Positions 10,540 through 20,244 are shown, numbered from the stretch's first letter. The stretch: 64,000 bases of DNA from Burkholderia sp. 4M9327F10 (GCF_005503145.1 NZ_SCNV01000004.1:186001-250000), one strand, 5' to 3'. Numbers and translations are program-made. Notes: generated by a model from the letters alone, not told the origin.

Positions 10540-11432
10540 GCCAGCCCACCATGAATATGCCGGGTTCGGCGGATCCCGCCGCGCTGGAGGCGATGCGCGT
10601 CAAGCTGCAAGGCCGCCGCCGCGTCACCAACGCCATCGCGCTCACGCTCTCGCTGGCGGCCATGGCCTTCGGCCTGATCTGGCTGATCTGGATTCTTTAT
10701 ACGACGCTGCGTCTGGGCATCGGCGGCATGTCGATCGAGCTGTTCACGCAGTCGACCCCGCCGCCGAATACCGATGGCGGCGGTCTGCAGAACGCGATCG
10801 TCGGCAGCCTGATGCTGATCGTGCTGGCTACCTTCGTCGGCACGCCGATCGGCATTCTCGCCGGCGTCTATCTGGCCGAATACGGCCAGAAGGGCTGGCT
10901 GGCCAATGTGACGCGCTTTATCAACGACATTCTGCTGTCGGCGCCGTCGATCGTTGTGGGCCTGTTCGTCTACGCGCTGGTGGTCGCCAAGCTCGGTCAC
11001 TTCAGCGGCTGGGCCGGTGTGTTCGCGCTCGCGCTGCTGCAGATTCCAATCGTGATCCGCACGACCGAAAACATGCTGAAGCTGGTGCCGAACGCGCTGC
11101 GCGAGGCTGCCTTCGCGCTCGGCACGCCGAAGTGGAAGATGGTGCTGTCGATCACCTTGAAGGCGTCGATTGCCGGCATTATCACCGGCGTGCTGCTCGG
11201 CGTCGCCCGGATTGCCGGTGAAACCGCGCCGCTGCTGTTCACGGCAATGTCGAATCAGTTCTTCTCATGGAACATGAATCAGCCGGTCGCAAACTTGCCG
11301 GTTACGATCTATCAGTTTGCGATGAGCGCCTTCCCGCAGTGGCAATCGCTTGCATGGGCCGGCGTCTTCCTGATCACGCTTGGGGTGCTGGGCCTGAACA
11401 TCCTCGCGCGTACGATCTTTTCGAAAAAGTAA
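10536..11432 (+). CDS. pstA: phosphate ABC transporter permease PstA
   Basis: 298 residues. It partners PstC in the membrane channel of the high-affinity phosphate importer. Helices include [20 protein letters not shown] and the segment around 85-105 ([20 protein letters not shown]). The binding-protein-dependent transport EAA loop reads [20 protein letters not shown]. It starts inside the last codon of pstC and ends 15 bases before pstB. Confidence 0.96.
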   Translation: MSQPTMNMPGSADPAALEAMRVKLQGRRRVTNAIALTLSLAAMAFGLIWLIWILYTTLRLGIGGMSIELFTQSTPPPNTDGGGLQNAIVGSLMLIVLATFVGTPIGILAGVYLAEYGQKGWLANVTRFINDILLSAPSIVVGLFVYALVVAKLGHFSGWAGVFALALLQIPIVIRTTENMLKLVPNALREAAFALGTPKWKMVLSITLKASIAGIITGVLLGVARIAGETAPLLFTAMSNQFFSWNMNQPVANLPVTIYQFAMSAFPQWQSLAWAGVFLITLGVLGLNILARTIFSKK

Positions 11433-11447
11433 GGGCGGAGTAATCCG

Positions 11448-12296
11448 ATGAACATGGCAGAAACTCAACTCAATCCGACCGCGCGTCCTACCGCGCCCGC
11501 CGGTTTCGACCCCGCCCAGGGCGACAGTGCCCAAGCGTCGGCGCAGCCGAAAATCCAGGTCAACGATCTGAACTTCTTCTACGGCAAGTACCACGCGCTG
11601 AAGAACATCAACCTGCAGATTCCCGAAGGCAAGGTGACCGCGTTCATCGGTCCGTCGGGCTGCGGCAAGTCCACGCTGCTGCGCACCTTCAACAAGATGT
11701 ACGCGCTCTATCCGGAGCAGCGCGCCGAAGGCGAAATCCTGATGGACGGCGAAAACCTGCTGACCACCAAGCGCGATATTTCGCTGCTGCGCGCGCGGAT
11801 CGGCATGGTGTTCCAGAAGCCGACGCCGTTCCCGATGTCGATCTACGACAACATCGCGTTCGGCGTGAAGATGTTCGAAACGCTGCCGCGCTCGGAGATG
11901 GACGACCGGGTCGAATGGGCACTCACCAAGGCGGCGCTGTGGAACGAAGTGAAGGACAAGCTCGGCCAGAGCGGCTACGGCCTCTCGGGTGGCCAGCAGC
12001 AGCGTCTGTGCATTGCGCGCGGCATTGCGATCCGTCCGGAAGTGCTGCTGCTCGACGAGCCGTGCTCGGCGCTCGACCCGATCTCCACGGGCCGTATCGA
12101 AGAACTGATCGCGGAGCTGAAGAGCGACTACACCGTGGTGATCGTCACCCACAACATGCAGCAGGCAGCACGCTGTTCGGACTACACTGCGTACATGTAC
12201 CTCGGCGAGCTGATCGAGTTCGGTGACACCGAAAAGATCTTCATCAAGCCGGTCCGCAAGGAAACCGAGGACTACATTACCGGCCGCTTCGGCTAA
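11448..12296 (+). CDS. pstB: phosphate ABC transporter ATP-binding protein
   Basis: 282 residues, ATG preceded by GGGCGGAG. It energises the PstSCAB importer. After a ~35-residue Pro/Ala/Gln N-terminal extension, the ABC domain has Walker [10 protein letters not shown], a Q-loop in [16 protein letters not shown] (typical of PstB), signature LSGGQQQR, Walker [13 protein letters not shown] and switch His in IVTHNMQQ. It also takes part, with PhoU, in signalling phosphate sufficiency to PhoR. Confidence 0.98.
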   Translation: MNMAETQLNPTARPTAPAGFDPAQGDSAQASAQPKIQVNDLNFFYGKYHALKNINLQIPEGKVTAFIGPSGCGKSTLLRTFNKMYALYPEQRAEGEILMDGENLLTTKRDISLLRARIGMVFQKPTPFPMSIYDNIAFGVKMFETLPRSEMDDRVEWALTKAALWNEVKDKLGQSGYGLSGGQQQRLCIARGIAIRPEVLLLDEPCSALDPISTGRIEELIAELKSDYTVVIVTHNMQQAARCSDYTAYMYLGELIEFGDTEKIFIKPVRKETEDYITGRFG

Positions 12297-12325
12297 CCCC
12301 GAGCTGCACCAACAGGGAGCACGAC

Positions 12326-13030
12326 ATGTCCGACAAACACCTCTCCAGTCAGTTCGACGCCGATCTGAACCTCGCTTCCTCGAAGGTTCTCGAAATGGGC
12401 GGACTCGTCGAGTCGCAGATCGTCAATGCGATGATCGCGCTTAACAATTTCGACCTCGACATGTGCGAGCAGGTGATCGCTGCCGAAGATCGCCTGAACC
12501 AGATGGAAGTCGAGATCGACGAAGAGTGCAGCAACATCATCGCGCGCCGCCAGCCGGCCGCACGCGACCTGCGCCTCCTGATCGCGATTTCGAAGACCAT
12601 CACCAATCTCGAGCGCGCCGGCGACGAAGCGGAGAAGATTGCCAAGCGCACCAAGCGCCTGATGGAAGACGGTGCTTCGCGCCAGATCAATATCGCCGAG
12701 ATCAAGCTGTCGGGCGAGATGGCCGTGTCGATCCTGCGCCGCGCACTCGACGCGTTTGCGCGTCTGGACACGGTGGCCGCCGCGCAGATCGTGCGTGACG
12801 ACAAGGCGATCGACGAGGAATTCCGTGCCTTCGTGCGCAAGCTGATTTCGTACATGACCGAAGATCCGCGTTCGATTTCGGTGGGCCTCGATTTCCTGTT
12901 CATCGCCAAGGCGATCGAGCGGATCGGCGACCACGCGAAGAACATTGCGGAATTCATCATCTACATCGTCAAGGGCACCGACGTGCGGCACAAGTCGCGC
13001 GACGCGCTCGAACGCGAAGCGCTTAGTTAA
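12326..13030 (+). CDS. phoU: phosphate signalling protein PhoU
   Basis: 234 residues. Two three-helix PhoU repeats are visible, each with the E/D-x-x-x-D metal motif: ...VIAAEDRLNQMEVEIDEECSNII and ...IVRDDKAIDEEFRAFVRKLI. PhoU links PstSCAB to PhoR and keeps the Pho regulon off when phosphate is plentiful. It lies 29 bases after pstB and 27 before phoB, in the operon. Confidence 0.97.
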   Translation: MSDKHLSSQFDADLNLASSKVLEMGGLVESQIVNAMIALNNFDLDMCEQVIAAEDRLNQMEVEIDEECSNIIARRQPAARDLRLLIAISKTITNLERAGDEAEKIAKRTKRLMEDGASRQINIAEIKLSGEMAVSILRRALDAFARLDTVAAAQIVRDDKAIDEEFRAFVRKLISYMTEDPRSISVGLDFLFIAKAIERIGDHAKNIAEFIIYIVKGTDVRHKSRDALEREALS

Positions 13031-13057
13031 CCCCTGCATAAAGGTCAAGAGGTGCCG

Positions 13058-13759
13058 ATGCCTAGCAGCATTCTCGTCATCGAAGATGAGCCCGCTATTT
13101 CCGAACTGATTTCGGTCAATCTTCAGCACGCGGGCCATTGCCCGATCCGCGCCTATAACGCGGAACAGGCGCAGAACCTGATCAGCGACGTACTGCCCGA
13201 CCTCGTCCTGCTCGACTGGATGCTGCCAGGTAAATCGGGCATCGCGTTCGCGCGCGATCTGCGCAACAACGAACGGACCAAGCACATTCCGATCATCATG
13301 CTGACCGCACGTGGCGATGAACAGGACAAGGTGCTGGGCCTCGAGATCGGCGCGGACGACTACGTCACCAAGCCGTTCTCGCCGAAGGAACTGATGGCGC
13401 GCATCAAGGCGGTGTTGCGCCGCCGCGCGCCGCAGTTGACCGAGGACGTGGTCGCGATCAACGGGCTCAAGCTCGATCCGGCCACGCATCGCGTCGCGGC
13501 GCACGCGGAAGGCAGCGAGATCAAGCTCGATCTCGGTCCGACCGAGTTCCGTCTGCTGCATTTCTTCATGACCCATCCGGAGCGCGTGCATAGCCGTACG
13601 CAACTGCTCGATCAGGTGTGGGGCGACCACGTGTTCGTCGAAGAGCGCACGGTGGACGTGCATATCAAGCGCCTGCGCGCCGCGCTGAAGCCGGCCGGGT
13701 GCGATGCTATGATTGAAACGGTCCGGGGCAGCGGTTACCGGCTCGCGAAAAGCGCTTAA
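13058..13759 (+). CDS. phoB: phosphate regulon response regulator PhoB
   Basis: 233 residues from ATG 13058 with AAGAGG (13046-13051) at 6-base spacing; GTG 13052 is less likely. Receiver domain: acidic pair in IEDEPAI, phosphoacceptor Asp in VLLDWMLPG, Thr in MLTARG, Lys in VTKPFSPKEL. The C-terminal OmpR-type winged helix ends RTVDVHIKRLRAALKP ... VRGSGYRLAKSA. It should bind the repeats upstream of pstS. Confidence 0.97.
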   Translation: MPSSILVIEDEPAISELISVNLQHAGHCPIRAYNAEQAQNLISDVLPDLVLLDWMLPGKSGIAFARDLRNNERTKHIPIIMLTARGDEQDKVLGLEIGADDYVTKPFSPKELMARIKAVLRRRAPQLTEDVVAINGLKLDPATHRVAAHAEGSEIKLDLGPTEFRLLHFFMTHPERVHSRTQLLDQVWGDHVFVEERTVDVHIKRLRAALKPAGCDAMIETVRGSGYRLAKSA

Positions 13760-13888
13760 CAAGCTTGATAACTGCCGCAGGATTCGCACGATGCGCCGGG
13801 CCGGGCGTATCGCCGCGTCAATAACAGCATGAATCACAGCGCTGCGAGACCGGTCGCGGCGCATGGATCTCTCTTCGATCGCTAGAAC

Positions 13889-15202
13889 ATGAACATCATC
13901 TGGGCGCGTTCCATTGTGTCGGTCGTGCTGCTTGCTGTTCTGTGCGCGTTGCTTGGCGTGTTCGTCAATGTCAAGACAGCACTGATCTTCGCGATCGTGG
14001 TGCTGCTCGCGCAGAGCGTTTTCAGCACTTTCCATAAACAGCGTCTGTGGCGTCTGCTCGATGCGCCGGTGTACGGCGAGGTGCCGAGTGCACCGGGTAT
14101 CTGGGGCGAAATCTATTACCGCTTGCACAAGCTCGCGAAGCGCTGGCATGCCCAGGTGCGCCAGGTCGAGCAGCAGCACTCGCGCTTCATCCAGGCCATC
14201 CAGGCTTCGCCGAACGGCGTGGCGATGCTCGACGATCACGACCAGATCGAGTGGTGCAACGCCATCTCCGAGCTGCATTTCGGCCTCGACGCAAAGCGCG
14301 ATCTGCGTCAGCACATCACCCATCTCGTGCGCCAGCCCGACTTCGTCCGCTACCTGAATTCGCATCATTACGAAGAGATGCTGATCATGCGCGGGATGGG
14401 CGAGAAGCGCCAGAACGTGCTGTCGGTGCAGGTGTTCCCGTATGGCGAGAACCGCAAGCTGGTGCTGTCGCAGGACATCACCGAGCTCGAACGCACCGAT
14501 GCGATGCGGCGCGACTTCGTGGCCAATGTCTCACATGAACTGAAGACGCCGCTTACCGTGCTGTCGGGTTTCCTGGAGACGATGCGCGAGCTGCCGCTGG
14601 GCGAAGCCGAACGCGCGCGCTACCTCGAACTGATGGAGCAGCAGGCGGCGCGCATGCGGCATATCGTCAATGACCTGCTGGTGCTTGCCAAGCTCGAAGG
14701 CGACAACAAGCCGCCGAGCGACCACATGATCGATATGCGCGCGGTGCTGCGGCATCTGCGCGACGACGCGGAAAACCTCTCGAGCGATCATCATCAGATC
14801 ACCTTCGATGCCGACGAGGGCCTGACCGTCACCGGCGTCGAAACGGAGATTCTGAGCGCGCTCGGCAACCTCGTGACCAATGCGATCCGCTATACGCCGG
14901 ACGGCGGCAAGATTCATGTGACGTGGCAGGCGAACAGCGGTTGCGCGACTTTCTCCGTGGCCGATAGCGGCCTGGGTATTCCCGCAGCAGATATTCCCAG
15001 GCTCACCGAACGGTTCTACCGGGTCGACCGCAGCCGCTCGCGCGACACCGGCGGCACCGGCCTCGGCCTGGCGATCGTCAAGCACGTGCTGCAACGGCAC
15101 GACGCTCAACTGGAAGTGAAGAGCGAAGAAGGGCGCGGCAGTACGTTCACCGTGCGCTTTCCGGTATTCCGCACGGCGCGGCTGCACCCTGCACCGGCTT
15201 GA
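13889..15202 (+). CDS. phoR: phosphate regulon sensor histidine kinase PhoR
   Basis: 437 residues. Two N-terminal helices (IVSVVLLAVLCALLGVFV and LIFAIVVLLAQSVF) with almost no periplasmic loop, a basic linker, a PAS domain (FIQAIQASPNGVAMLDDHDQ), then HisKA with the phospho-His motif VSHELKTPL and HATPase with NLVTNAIRYTP, DSGLGIP and GTGLGLAI. The lack of a periplasmic sensor fits PhoR sensing through PstSCAB-PhoU. The 129 bases between phoB and phoR hold no clear terminator. Confidence 0.96.
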   Translation: MNIIWARSIVSVVLLAVLCALLGVFVNVKTALIFAIVVLLAQSVFSTFHKQRLWRLLDAPVYGEVPSAPGIWGEIYYRLHKLAKRWHAQVRQVEQQHSRFIQAIQASPNGVAMLDDHDQIEWCNAISELHFGLDAKRDLRQHITHLVRQPDFVRYLNSHHYEEMLIMRGMGEKRQNVLSVQVFPYGENRKLVLSQDITELERTDAMRRDFVANVSHELKTPLTVLSGFLETMRELPLGEAERARYLELMEQQAARMRHIVNDLLVLAKLEGDNKPPSDHMIDMRAVLRHLRDDAENLSSDHHQITFDADEGLTVTGVETEILSALGNLVTNAIRYTPDGGKIHVTWQANSGCATFSVADSGLGIPAADIPRLTERFYRVDRSRSRDTGGTGLGLAIVKHVLQRHDAQLEVKSEEGRGSTFTVRFPVFRTARLHPAPA

Positions 15203-15234
15203 TTTTGATGGCTGGATCTTCCTCGTGACCCAAT

Positions 15235-15263
15235 AAAAAACCGCCCTTTCAGGCGGTTTTTTT
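15235..15263. terminator. bidirectional terminator between phoR and ppk
   Basis: A6CCGCC (15235-15245) and GGCGGT7 (15252-15263) form a stem with flanking A and T tracts on both sides, so it can terminate phoR on the plus strand and ppk on the minus strand. The two genes are convergent around it. Confidence 0.9.
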
Positions 15264-15334
15264 ACAGCCGGTGCAGTTAGCCGCGGTGTTTGCGCGGCTG
15301 CGTTGCGCTGTGCTGAAGTGCTGACGGCACGCGC

Positions 15335-17398
15335 TCAGGAGCAGAATTTCCCCAGCAGGCTCATCTGCGCATTGCGCGAGGACTTGCCGGGGCGGCGCCG
15401 GCGATAGTGCCCGTCGCTTTGCATGAGCCACGCCGACTGGTTGTCGCCGAGGAAAGCCGACAGGCCTTCGGCGATCACGCGGCGCTTCAGGCGCCGGTTG
15501 TTGATCGGAAACGCCACTTCGACACGGCGGAAGAAATTGCGGTCCATCCAGTCGGCGCTCGACAGGTACACCTGTTCCTTGCCGCCGTCGTAGAAGTAGA
15601 AGATCCGGTGGTGCTCAAGGAAGCGCCCGACAATCGAACGTACCGTGATGTTTTCCGACAGCCCCGGCACGCCGGGCTGCAACGAGCACACGCCACGCAC
15701 GATCAGGTCGATTTTCACGCCGGCCTTCGACGCTTCGTATAGCTCGGCAATCACGGTCGGCTCGAGCAGCGCGTTCATCTTGGCGACGATGCGGGCCTTC
15801 TTGCCGGCACGGGCGTGGTCGGCCTCGGCGCGGATCGCCTCGACGAGCTTCGGATGCAGCGTGAAAGGCGATTGCCACAGCTCATGCAGCGTGAGCTCAC
15901 CGCCAATGCCGGTGAGCTGCTGGAACACGTGGTGTACGTCCTCGCAGATCTTCTGGTCGGCCGTCATCAGGCCGAAGTCGGTATAAAGACGTGCCGTGCG
16001 CGGATGGTAGTTGCCGGTGCCCAGGTGGGCATAGCGCTTGAGCGTCATCTTGCCGTTGTGCGACACGCGCCGCACGATCAGCATCATCTTCGCGTGGCAT
16101 TTGTGGCCCACCACGCCGTAGACGACGTGCGCGCCCACCGCCTCGAGCTGGGCCGCCCAGTTGATATTGGTTTCTTCGTCGAAGCGCGCCAGCAGCTCCA
16201 CCACCACCGTGACTTCCTTGCCGTTGCGCGCGGCCTGCATCAACGCGTCCATCAGCGGCGAATCCGTGCCCGTGCGATAGATGGTCTGCTTGATCGCCAT
16301 CACGTTCGGGTCTTTGGCGGCCTGCAGCAGCAGTTCGAGCACCGGCTGGAAGCTCTCATACGGGTGGTGCAGCAGCACGTCGCCATTGTCGATTACGTCG
16401 AACAGGCTCGCGCTGTTGGCGATCTGCGGCGGGATCGACGGAATATGCGGAACGAATTTCAGATCCGGCCGGTCGACCATCTCCGGCAATTGCATCAGCC
16501 GGACCAGGTTCACCGGGCCGTCGACGAAGTAGCAGTCCTTTTCCGACAGGCCGCTTTCGTCGAGCAGGCGCCGCACCAGATGCGCCGGCGTTTCCGCCGA
16601 CACTTCGAGACGCACTGCGTTGCCCAGGTGGCGCGCCGGCAGTTCGCCTTGCAGCGCGACGCGCAGGTTGGTGATTTCGTCTTCGTCGACGAACAGCTCA
16701 CTGTTGCGCGTAATGCGGAACTGGTTGCAACTGCGCACCACCAGATTGGGGAACAGCTCGCCCACGAAGCGCTGCAGCAGCGAGCTGAGCAGCACAAAGC
16801 CATGCGGATAGCCCGACAGCTCCTGCGGCATGCGCACGAGCCGCGGCAGCGCGCGTGGCGCCTGCACGATGCCCATCAGTGCCTGGCGGCCGAATGCATC
16901 CTTGCCTTCCAGTTCGACCACAAAGTTCAGACTTTTATTGAGCACGCGCGGGAATGGATGCGCGGGATCGAGTCCAATCGGCGTTAGAACCGGCAGTAAT
17001 TCATCGAAGAAGTAATTGCGCGCCCATTCGGTCTGCGCTTCATTCCACGCTTCAGTACCGTGAAAATAAATGCCTTCCTGTTCAAGTGCGGAAAGCACGG
17101 TGTCGTGCAGCATGCGGTATTGGCGATGCACGAGTTTCTGCGCGCGCTCAACCACGAGATCGTAGACGTGTTGCAGCGACATGCCGTCGGGCGACAGGGC
17201 GCCCGGATTGTCGCGCATCTGCTCCTGCAGCCCGGCCATACGGACTTCGAAGAACTCGTCGAGATTGCTGCTGGTGATGCAGATAAAGCGCAGGCGCTCG
17301 AGCAAGGGCACGGCGGGATCGGCGGCTTGCGCCAGAACGCGCTCGTTAAAACCCAGGATGCCCAGTTCGCGATTCAGCAGAGGGTAGCGGGTGGACAT
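15335..17398 (-). CDS. ppk: polyphosphate kinase 1
   Basis: 687 residues from MSTRYPLLNRELGILGFNE; 19 upstream codons are open but do not fit the family. PPK1 reversibly makes inorganic polyphosphate from ATP. Domains: N-terminal helical (SSNLDEFFEVRMAGL), head, then two phospholipase D-like C-terminal domains. YAHLGTGNYHPRTARLYTDF carries the His that is autophosphorylated in E. coli PPK (His435 there); HAKMMLIVRR, LIVRGVCSLQPGVPGLSENI and YLSSADWMDRNFFRRVEVA are intact. It is divergent from ppx and close to pst-pho, consistent with phosphate control. Confidence 0.97.
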   Translation of the reverse strand: MSTRYPLLNRELGILGFNERVLAQAADPAVPLLERLRFICITSSNLDEFFEVRMAGLQEQMRDNPGALSPDGMSLQHVYDLVVERAQKLVHRQYRMLHDTVLSALEQEGIYFHGTEAWNEAQTEWARNYFFDELLPVLTPIGLDPAHPFPRVLNKSLNFVVELEGKDAFGRQALMGIVQAPRALPRLVRMPQELSGYPHGFVLLSSLLQRFVGELFPNLVVRSCNQFRITRNSELFVDEDEITNLRVALQGELPARHLGNAVRLEVSAETPAHLVRRLLDESGLSEKDCYFVDGPVNLVRLMQLPEMVDRPDLKFVPHIPSIPPQIANSASLFDVIDNGDVLLHHPYESFQPVLELLLQAAKDPNVMAIKQTIYRTGTDSPLMDALMQAARNGKEVTVVVELLARFDEETNINWAAQLEAVGAHVVYGVVGHKCHAKMMLIVRRVSHNGKMTLKRYAHLGTGNYHPRTARLYTDFGLMTADQKICEDVHHVFQQLTGIGGELTLHELWQSPFTLHPKLVEAIRAEADHARAGKKARIVAKMNALLEPTVIAELYEASKAGVKIDLIVRGVCSLQPGVPGLSENITVRSIVGRFLEHHRIFYFYDGGKEQVYLSSADWMDRNFFRRVEVAFPINNRRLKRRVIAEGLSAFLGDNQSAWLMQSDGHYRRRRPGKSSRNAQMSLLGKFCS

Positions 17399-17461
17399 CG
17401 ATGGCGAGAATGTAAGGTCAGGGAGGGACGGCGAAAGACGCTCGGAAATTCTCACAGTATG

Positions 17462-17491
17462 ATGAAGCTCTTATGACATTGGAGTTGTCAT
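17462..17491. promoter_or_regulatory. Pho-box-like dyad between ppk and ppx
   Basis: Read on the minus strand, 17479-17462 is ATGTCAT-AAGA-GCTTCAT, matching the 7-4-7 Pho-box layout (about 6/7, 3/4 and 4/7 positions) upstream of ppk. A GAGAAT follows about 9 bases on as a possible -10. On the plus strand TTGTCAT (17485-17491) faces ppx. The core ATGACA-N7-TGTCAT (17473-17491) is a perfect interrupted palindrome. Confidence 0.4.
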
Positions 17492-17669
17492 CAATTTTAC
17501 GCCGTCTTCGTGCTGTGTCGTAAATATGACGCAGTCAAATGGGACCATATCGCATGCAATTACGCGTGAAGGTTACATCGTGAAGTCCGGTACGCTTAAA
17601 ATGTCGACTTTGAACAGCGCGGCCAGAAACAAGCAGGCCGTGCTTGCGCGCATGGAGTCCGCACAATCG

Positions 17670-19181
17670 ATGGTCCACACGCCACAACTTCTCGCTGCGG
17701 TCGATCTAGGCTCGAACAGCTTCCGGCTGATCGTCGGCCGGGTCGAGGAAACCGATGCCGGCAGCCAGATCTACCAGGTCGATGCATTGCGCGAGCCTGT
17801 GCGGCTCGCGGCCGGCCTGTCGAGCGACAAGATGCTCGACCGCGCTTCGCAGGTGCGCGGCTGGGATGCGCTCAAACGCTTCGGCGAACGGCTGCGTGAC
17901 TTTCATCCCGATCACGTGCGCGCTGTCGCCACCAACACGCTGCGTATCGCGAAGAACGCCGGCGAGTTTCTCGGCGAGGCGCAGGCAGCACTGGGTTTTC
18001 CGATCGAAGTGATTGCCGGGCGCGAAGAAGCGCGTCTGATCTATGCAGGTGCCGCACACTCGGTGCCCGCCAGTCCCGGCAAGCGGCTGGTGGTGGATAT
18101 CGGCGGCGGCTCGACTGAATTCATCATCGGCTCGCATTACACGCCGATCAAGATGGAAAGCCTGTATATCGGCTGCGTGAGCCATAGCCGGGCCTTTTTC
18201 CCGGCCGGCAATGTCGACGAATACACGATGCGCCAGGCCGAACTCGCGGCCGGCCGCGAAATCCAGATCATTTCCAACGAGTACAAGAAGACTGGCTGGG
18301 AACAGGCGATCGGCTCGTCGGGCACGGCCCGCGCGCTCGCGGAGCTGGTCGAAGCGAATGGTTTCAACGATCCGGGCGTCACGCACGGCATCTCGCGCGG
18401 CGGCCTCGAGCGCCTCAAGCGCGCACTGATCAAGGCAGAGAACGTCAACCGCCTGAAACTGGTGGCGCTGAAGGCCGACCGGATTCCGGTGCTGGCGGGC
18501 GGTCTGTCGATCATGCTGGCGGTGTTCGATGAACTGGGCGTCGACTATGTGGACACCACCGACGGCGCTTTGCGTCTGGGCGTGTTGTACGACCTGCTGG
18601 GGCGTTCACAGCACGAAGACATGCGCACGGTCACGGTGGAGGGGTTCATGCGCCGCTATGGCGTGGACCGCGCTCAGGCAGGGCGCATCGGCGAGCTGGC
18701 GGTGAGCTTTTACGACCAGTTTGAAGAGCCGGATGCCGAGCGCCGCAGCGAGAACCGCATGTTCCTGAGTTGGGCGGCTTCGCTGCATGAGATCGGCCTG
18801 TCGATCTCGCACAGCGCGTACCACAAGCACTCGGCATATATCGCCAGCAACGCGGACATGCCTGGTTTTTCGCGCACCGACCAGGCGCGCCTTGCCGCGC
18901 TGGTGCTGGGACATGCCGGCAAGCTGGGCAAGCTCTCGCAGACACGTGAGGTGGAATGGCCGCTGCTGTTCTGCCTGCGCCTCGCCGCGCTGCTGTGCAG
19001 GCGCCGTGCCGATGTGGGCTTGCCGGGCATCGTCGTGAGCCGCGTCAACAACGGCTACGAAGTGCGCCTGCCGAAGGAGTGGGTGGCGAATAACCCGCTC
19101 AGCGATTACAGCCTGATTCAGGAAGCGGCGGAGTGGGAAAAGGTCGGTATCCCGTATCGGGTCGTTTATACGGACGACTGA
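17670..19181 (+). CDS. ppx: exopolyphosphatase (Ppx/GppA family)
   Basis: About 503 residues from ATG 17670 (MVHTPQLLAAVDLGSNSF); in-frame starts at 17526, 17601 and 17652 are possible and none has a convincing ribosome-binding site. Ppx releases phosphate from polyphosphate ends. ASKHA phosphatase core: AAVDLGSNSFRLIVGR, the Glu of GREEARLIYAGA, VVDIGGGSTEFIIG and IGSSGTARAL. The C-terminal HD-like region includes LHEIGLSISHSAYHKHSAYI. It is divergent from ppk. Confidence 0.95.
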   Translation: MVHTPQLLAAVDLGSNSFRLIVGRVEETDAGSQIYQVDALREPVRLAAGLSSDKMLDRASQVRGWDALKRFGERLRDFHPDHVRAVATNTLRIAKNAGEFLGEAQAALGFPIEVIAGREEARLIYAGAAHSVPASPGKRLVVDIGGGSTEFIIGSHYTPIKMESLYIGCVSHSRAFFPAGNVDEYTMRQAELAAGREIQIISNEYKKTGWEQAIGSSGTARALAELVEANGFNDPGVTHGISRGGLERLKRALIKAENVNRLKLVALKADRIPVLAGGLSIMLAVFDELGVDYVDTTDGALRLGVLYDLLGRSQHEDMRTVTVEGFMRRYGVDRAQAGRIGELAVSFYDQFEEPDAERRSENRMFLSWAASLHEIGLSISHSAYHKHSAYIASNADMPGFSRTDQARLAALVLGHAGKLGKLSQTREVEWPLLFCLRLAALLCRRRADVGLPGIVVSRVNNGYEVRLPKEWVANNPLSDYSLIQEAAEWEKVGIPYRVVYTDD

Positions 19182-19251
19182 CGATCTGCGGGAAGCGATG
19201 CGCGGCGCAATAGCGTTGCTGGCGCGCGCATATGGCAGTATTTGACGTCTG

Positions 19252-19296
19252 AACAACAACAGCCCGGCAAGCGATCCTTGCCGGGCTGTTGTTGTT
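19252..19296. terminator. bidirectional terminator between ppx and olsB
   Basis: A perfect 20-bp inverted repeat (19252-19271 with 19277-19296, core AGCCCGGCAAG/CTTGCCGGGCT) with a 5-base loop lies between the convergent ppx and olsB stops. The stem base is AACAAC/GTTGTT rather than a pure T tract. Confidence 0.85.
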
Positions 19297-19332
19297 TACG
19301 GTGCCGGCGCATGGCTGCGCCGAGCGTGCAGA

Positions 19333-20112
19333 TTAACCCGGCAGCGCATCGCCAAGGAAGTGGCGTGCATAGCGCGCGTTGATTTCCGACAGGCGCAGCA
19401 GCGTCAGAAAGTCTGCCGTATTGAAGTCGGGATCCCAGGCCGGTGCGCCGCAGATTTTTGCGCCGAGCCGCAGATAGCCTTTGACGAGCGGCGGCGGCGC
19501 GACCTTCGCGCCGGTTTGCAGTTCGTCGACCGGCAGCGGCGTGTGCGGGAACGCGCGGTATTCCTGCGCCGTCATCGCGTTGTCGCGCAGCGCGCAGTAG
19601 AGGTTGGCCGCGTAGTGGCCGCCGTCGGCCATCGCCACGCTCGCGCAGCCGAGCATCGTTTCGTAGCCGTTATGCAACATGTACGAGCCGAGGCCGCCCC
19701 ACAGCGACATGATCACAGCACCGCTGCGGTAATCCGGGTGCACGCACGAGCGGCCCACTTCGACCATCTTCGAGCGCAGGTGGGTGAGACGCGAAACGTC
19801 GAACTCGCTCTCGGCGTACAGGCGGCCGATACGCGCTGCCTGGTGCGGCGGCAGCGCACGATAGGTGCCGACCACTTTGAGCGTATCCAGATCGCGCACC
19901 AGCAGATGGTCGCAGTAGTGGTCGAAAGCATCGACGTCAAGGCCAGCCGGACCGGTCAGACGTGCGCCCATTTCCTCGGCGAAGACGCGGTAACGCAGAC
20001 GCTGTGCTTCGCGTAGTTCCTCGTCGGTGCGCGCCCAGGCCACCTGCAGCCTGTGTTGCGCGGTGACGGTCTCTTCGGCAAGTGGCAGGGAGGACGTCGG
20101 CAAATCTTGCAT
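19333..20112 (-). CDS. olsB: L-ornithine N(alpha)-acyltransferase OlsB (ornithine lipid synthesis)
   Basis: 259 residues, a GNAT-fold acyltransferase of the OlsB/hemolysin-like family. It transfers a 3-hydroxyacyl group from ACP to ornithine to make lyso-ornithine lipid. Conserved segments: LRYRVFAEEMGAR, DAFDHYCDHLLVRD, VVGTYRALP, YAESEFDVSRL, VEVGRSCVHPDYRSG and TMLGCASV. Ornithine lipids are phosphorus-free and replace phospholipids under phosphate limitation, which fits the gene's place next to pst-pho-ppk-ppx and the Pho-box-like site upstream at 20193-20210. No olsA is present in the window. Confidence 0.85.
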   Translation of the reverse strand: MQDLPTSSLPLAEETVTAQHRLQVAWARTDEELREAQRLRYRVFAEEMGARLTGPAGLDVDAFDHYCDHLLVRDLDTLKVVGTYRALPPHQAARIGRLYAESEFDVSRLTHLRSKMVEVGRSCVHPDYRSGAVIMSLWGGLGSYMLHNGYETMLGCASVAMADGGHYAANLYCALRDNAMTAQEYRAFPHTPLPVDELQTGAKVAPPPLVKGYLRLGAKICGAPAWDPDFNTADFLTLLRLSEINARYARHFLGDALPG

Positions 20113-20192
20113 GTGGCGTTCCAGGTCGAAAAAGGAGGATTTTGCTTTTTCGCCAATGTAGTAACGCCCGATGACGTTCGCATGGCAATGCC

Positions 20193-20210
20193 GTGACCTT
20201 TAGATGACGG
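20193..20210 (-). promoter_or_regulatory. Pho-box-like site upstream of olsB
   Basis: On the minus strand the sequence is CCGTCAT-CTAA-AGGTCAC, a 7-4-7 arrangement against the Pho-box consensus CTGTCAT-AWAW-CTGTCAY, about 6/7 in the first half and 5/7 in the second. It lies ~80 bases before the olsB ATG and ends 34 bases after the sixA stop. Confidence 0.5.
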
Positions 20211-20244
20211 TCCGTAAGCTAAATCGTTTTGGCACGCGGCTGGT

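Noticed and set aside
15815..16987. 390-codon plus-strand ORF inside ppk
   Set aside because: Complement shadow of a fully conserved ppk; rich in Arg, His and Gln with no motif.
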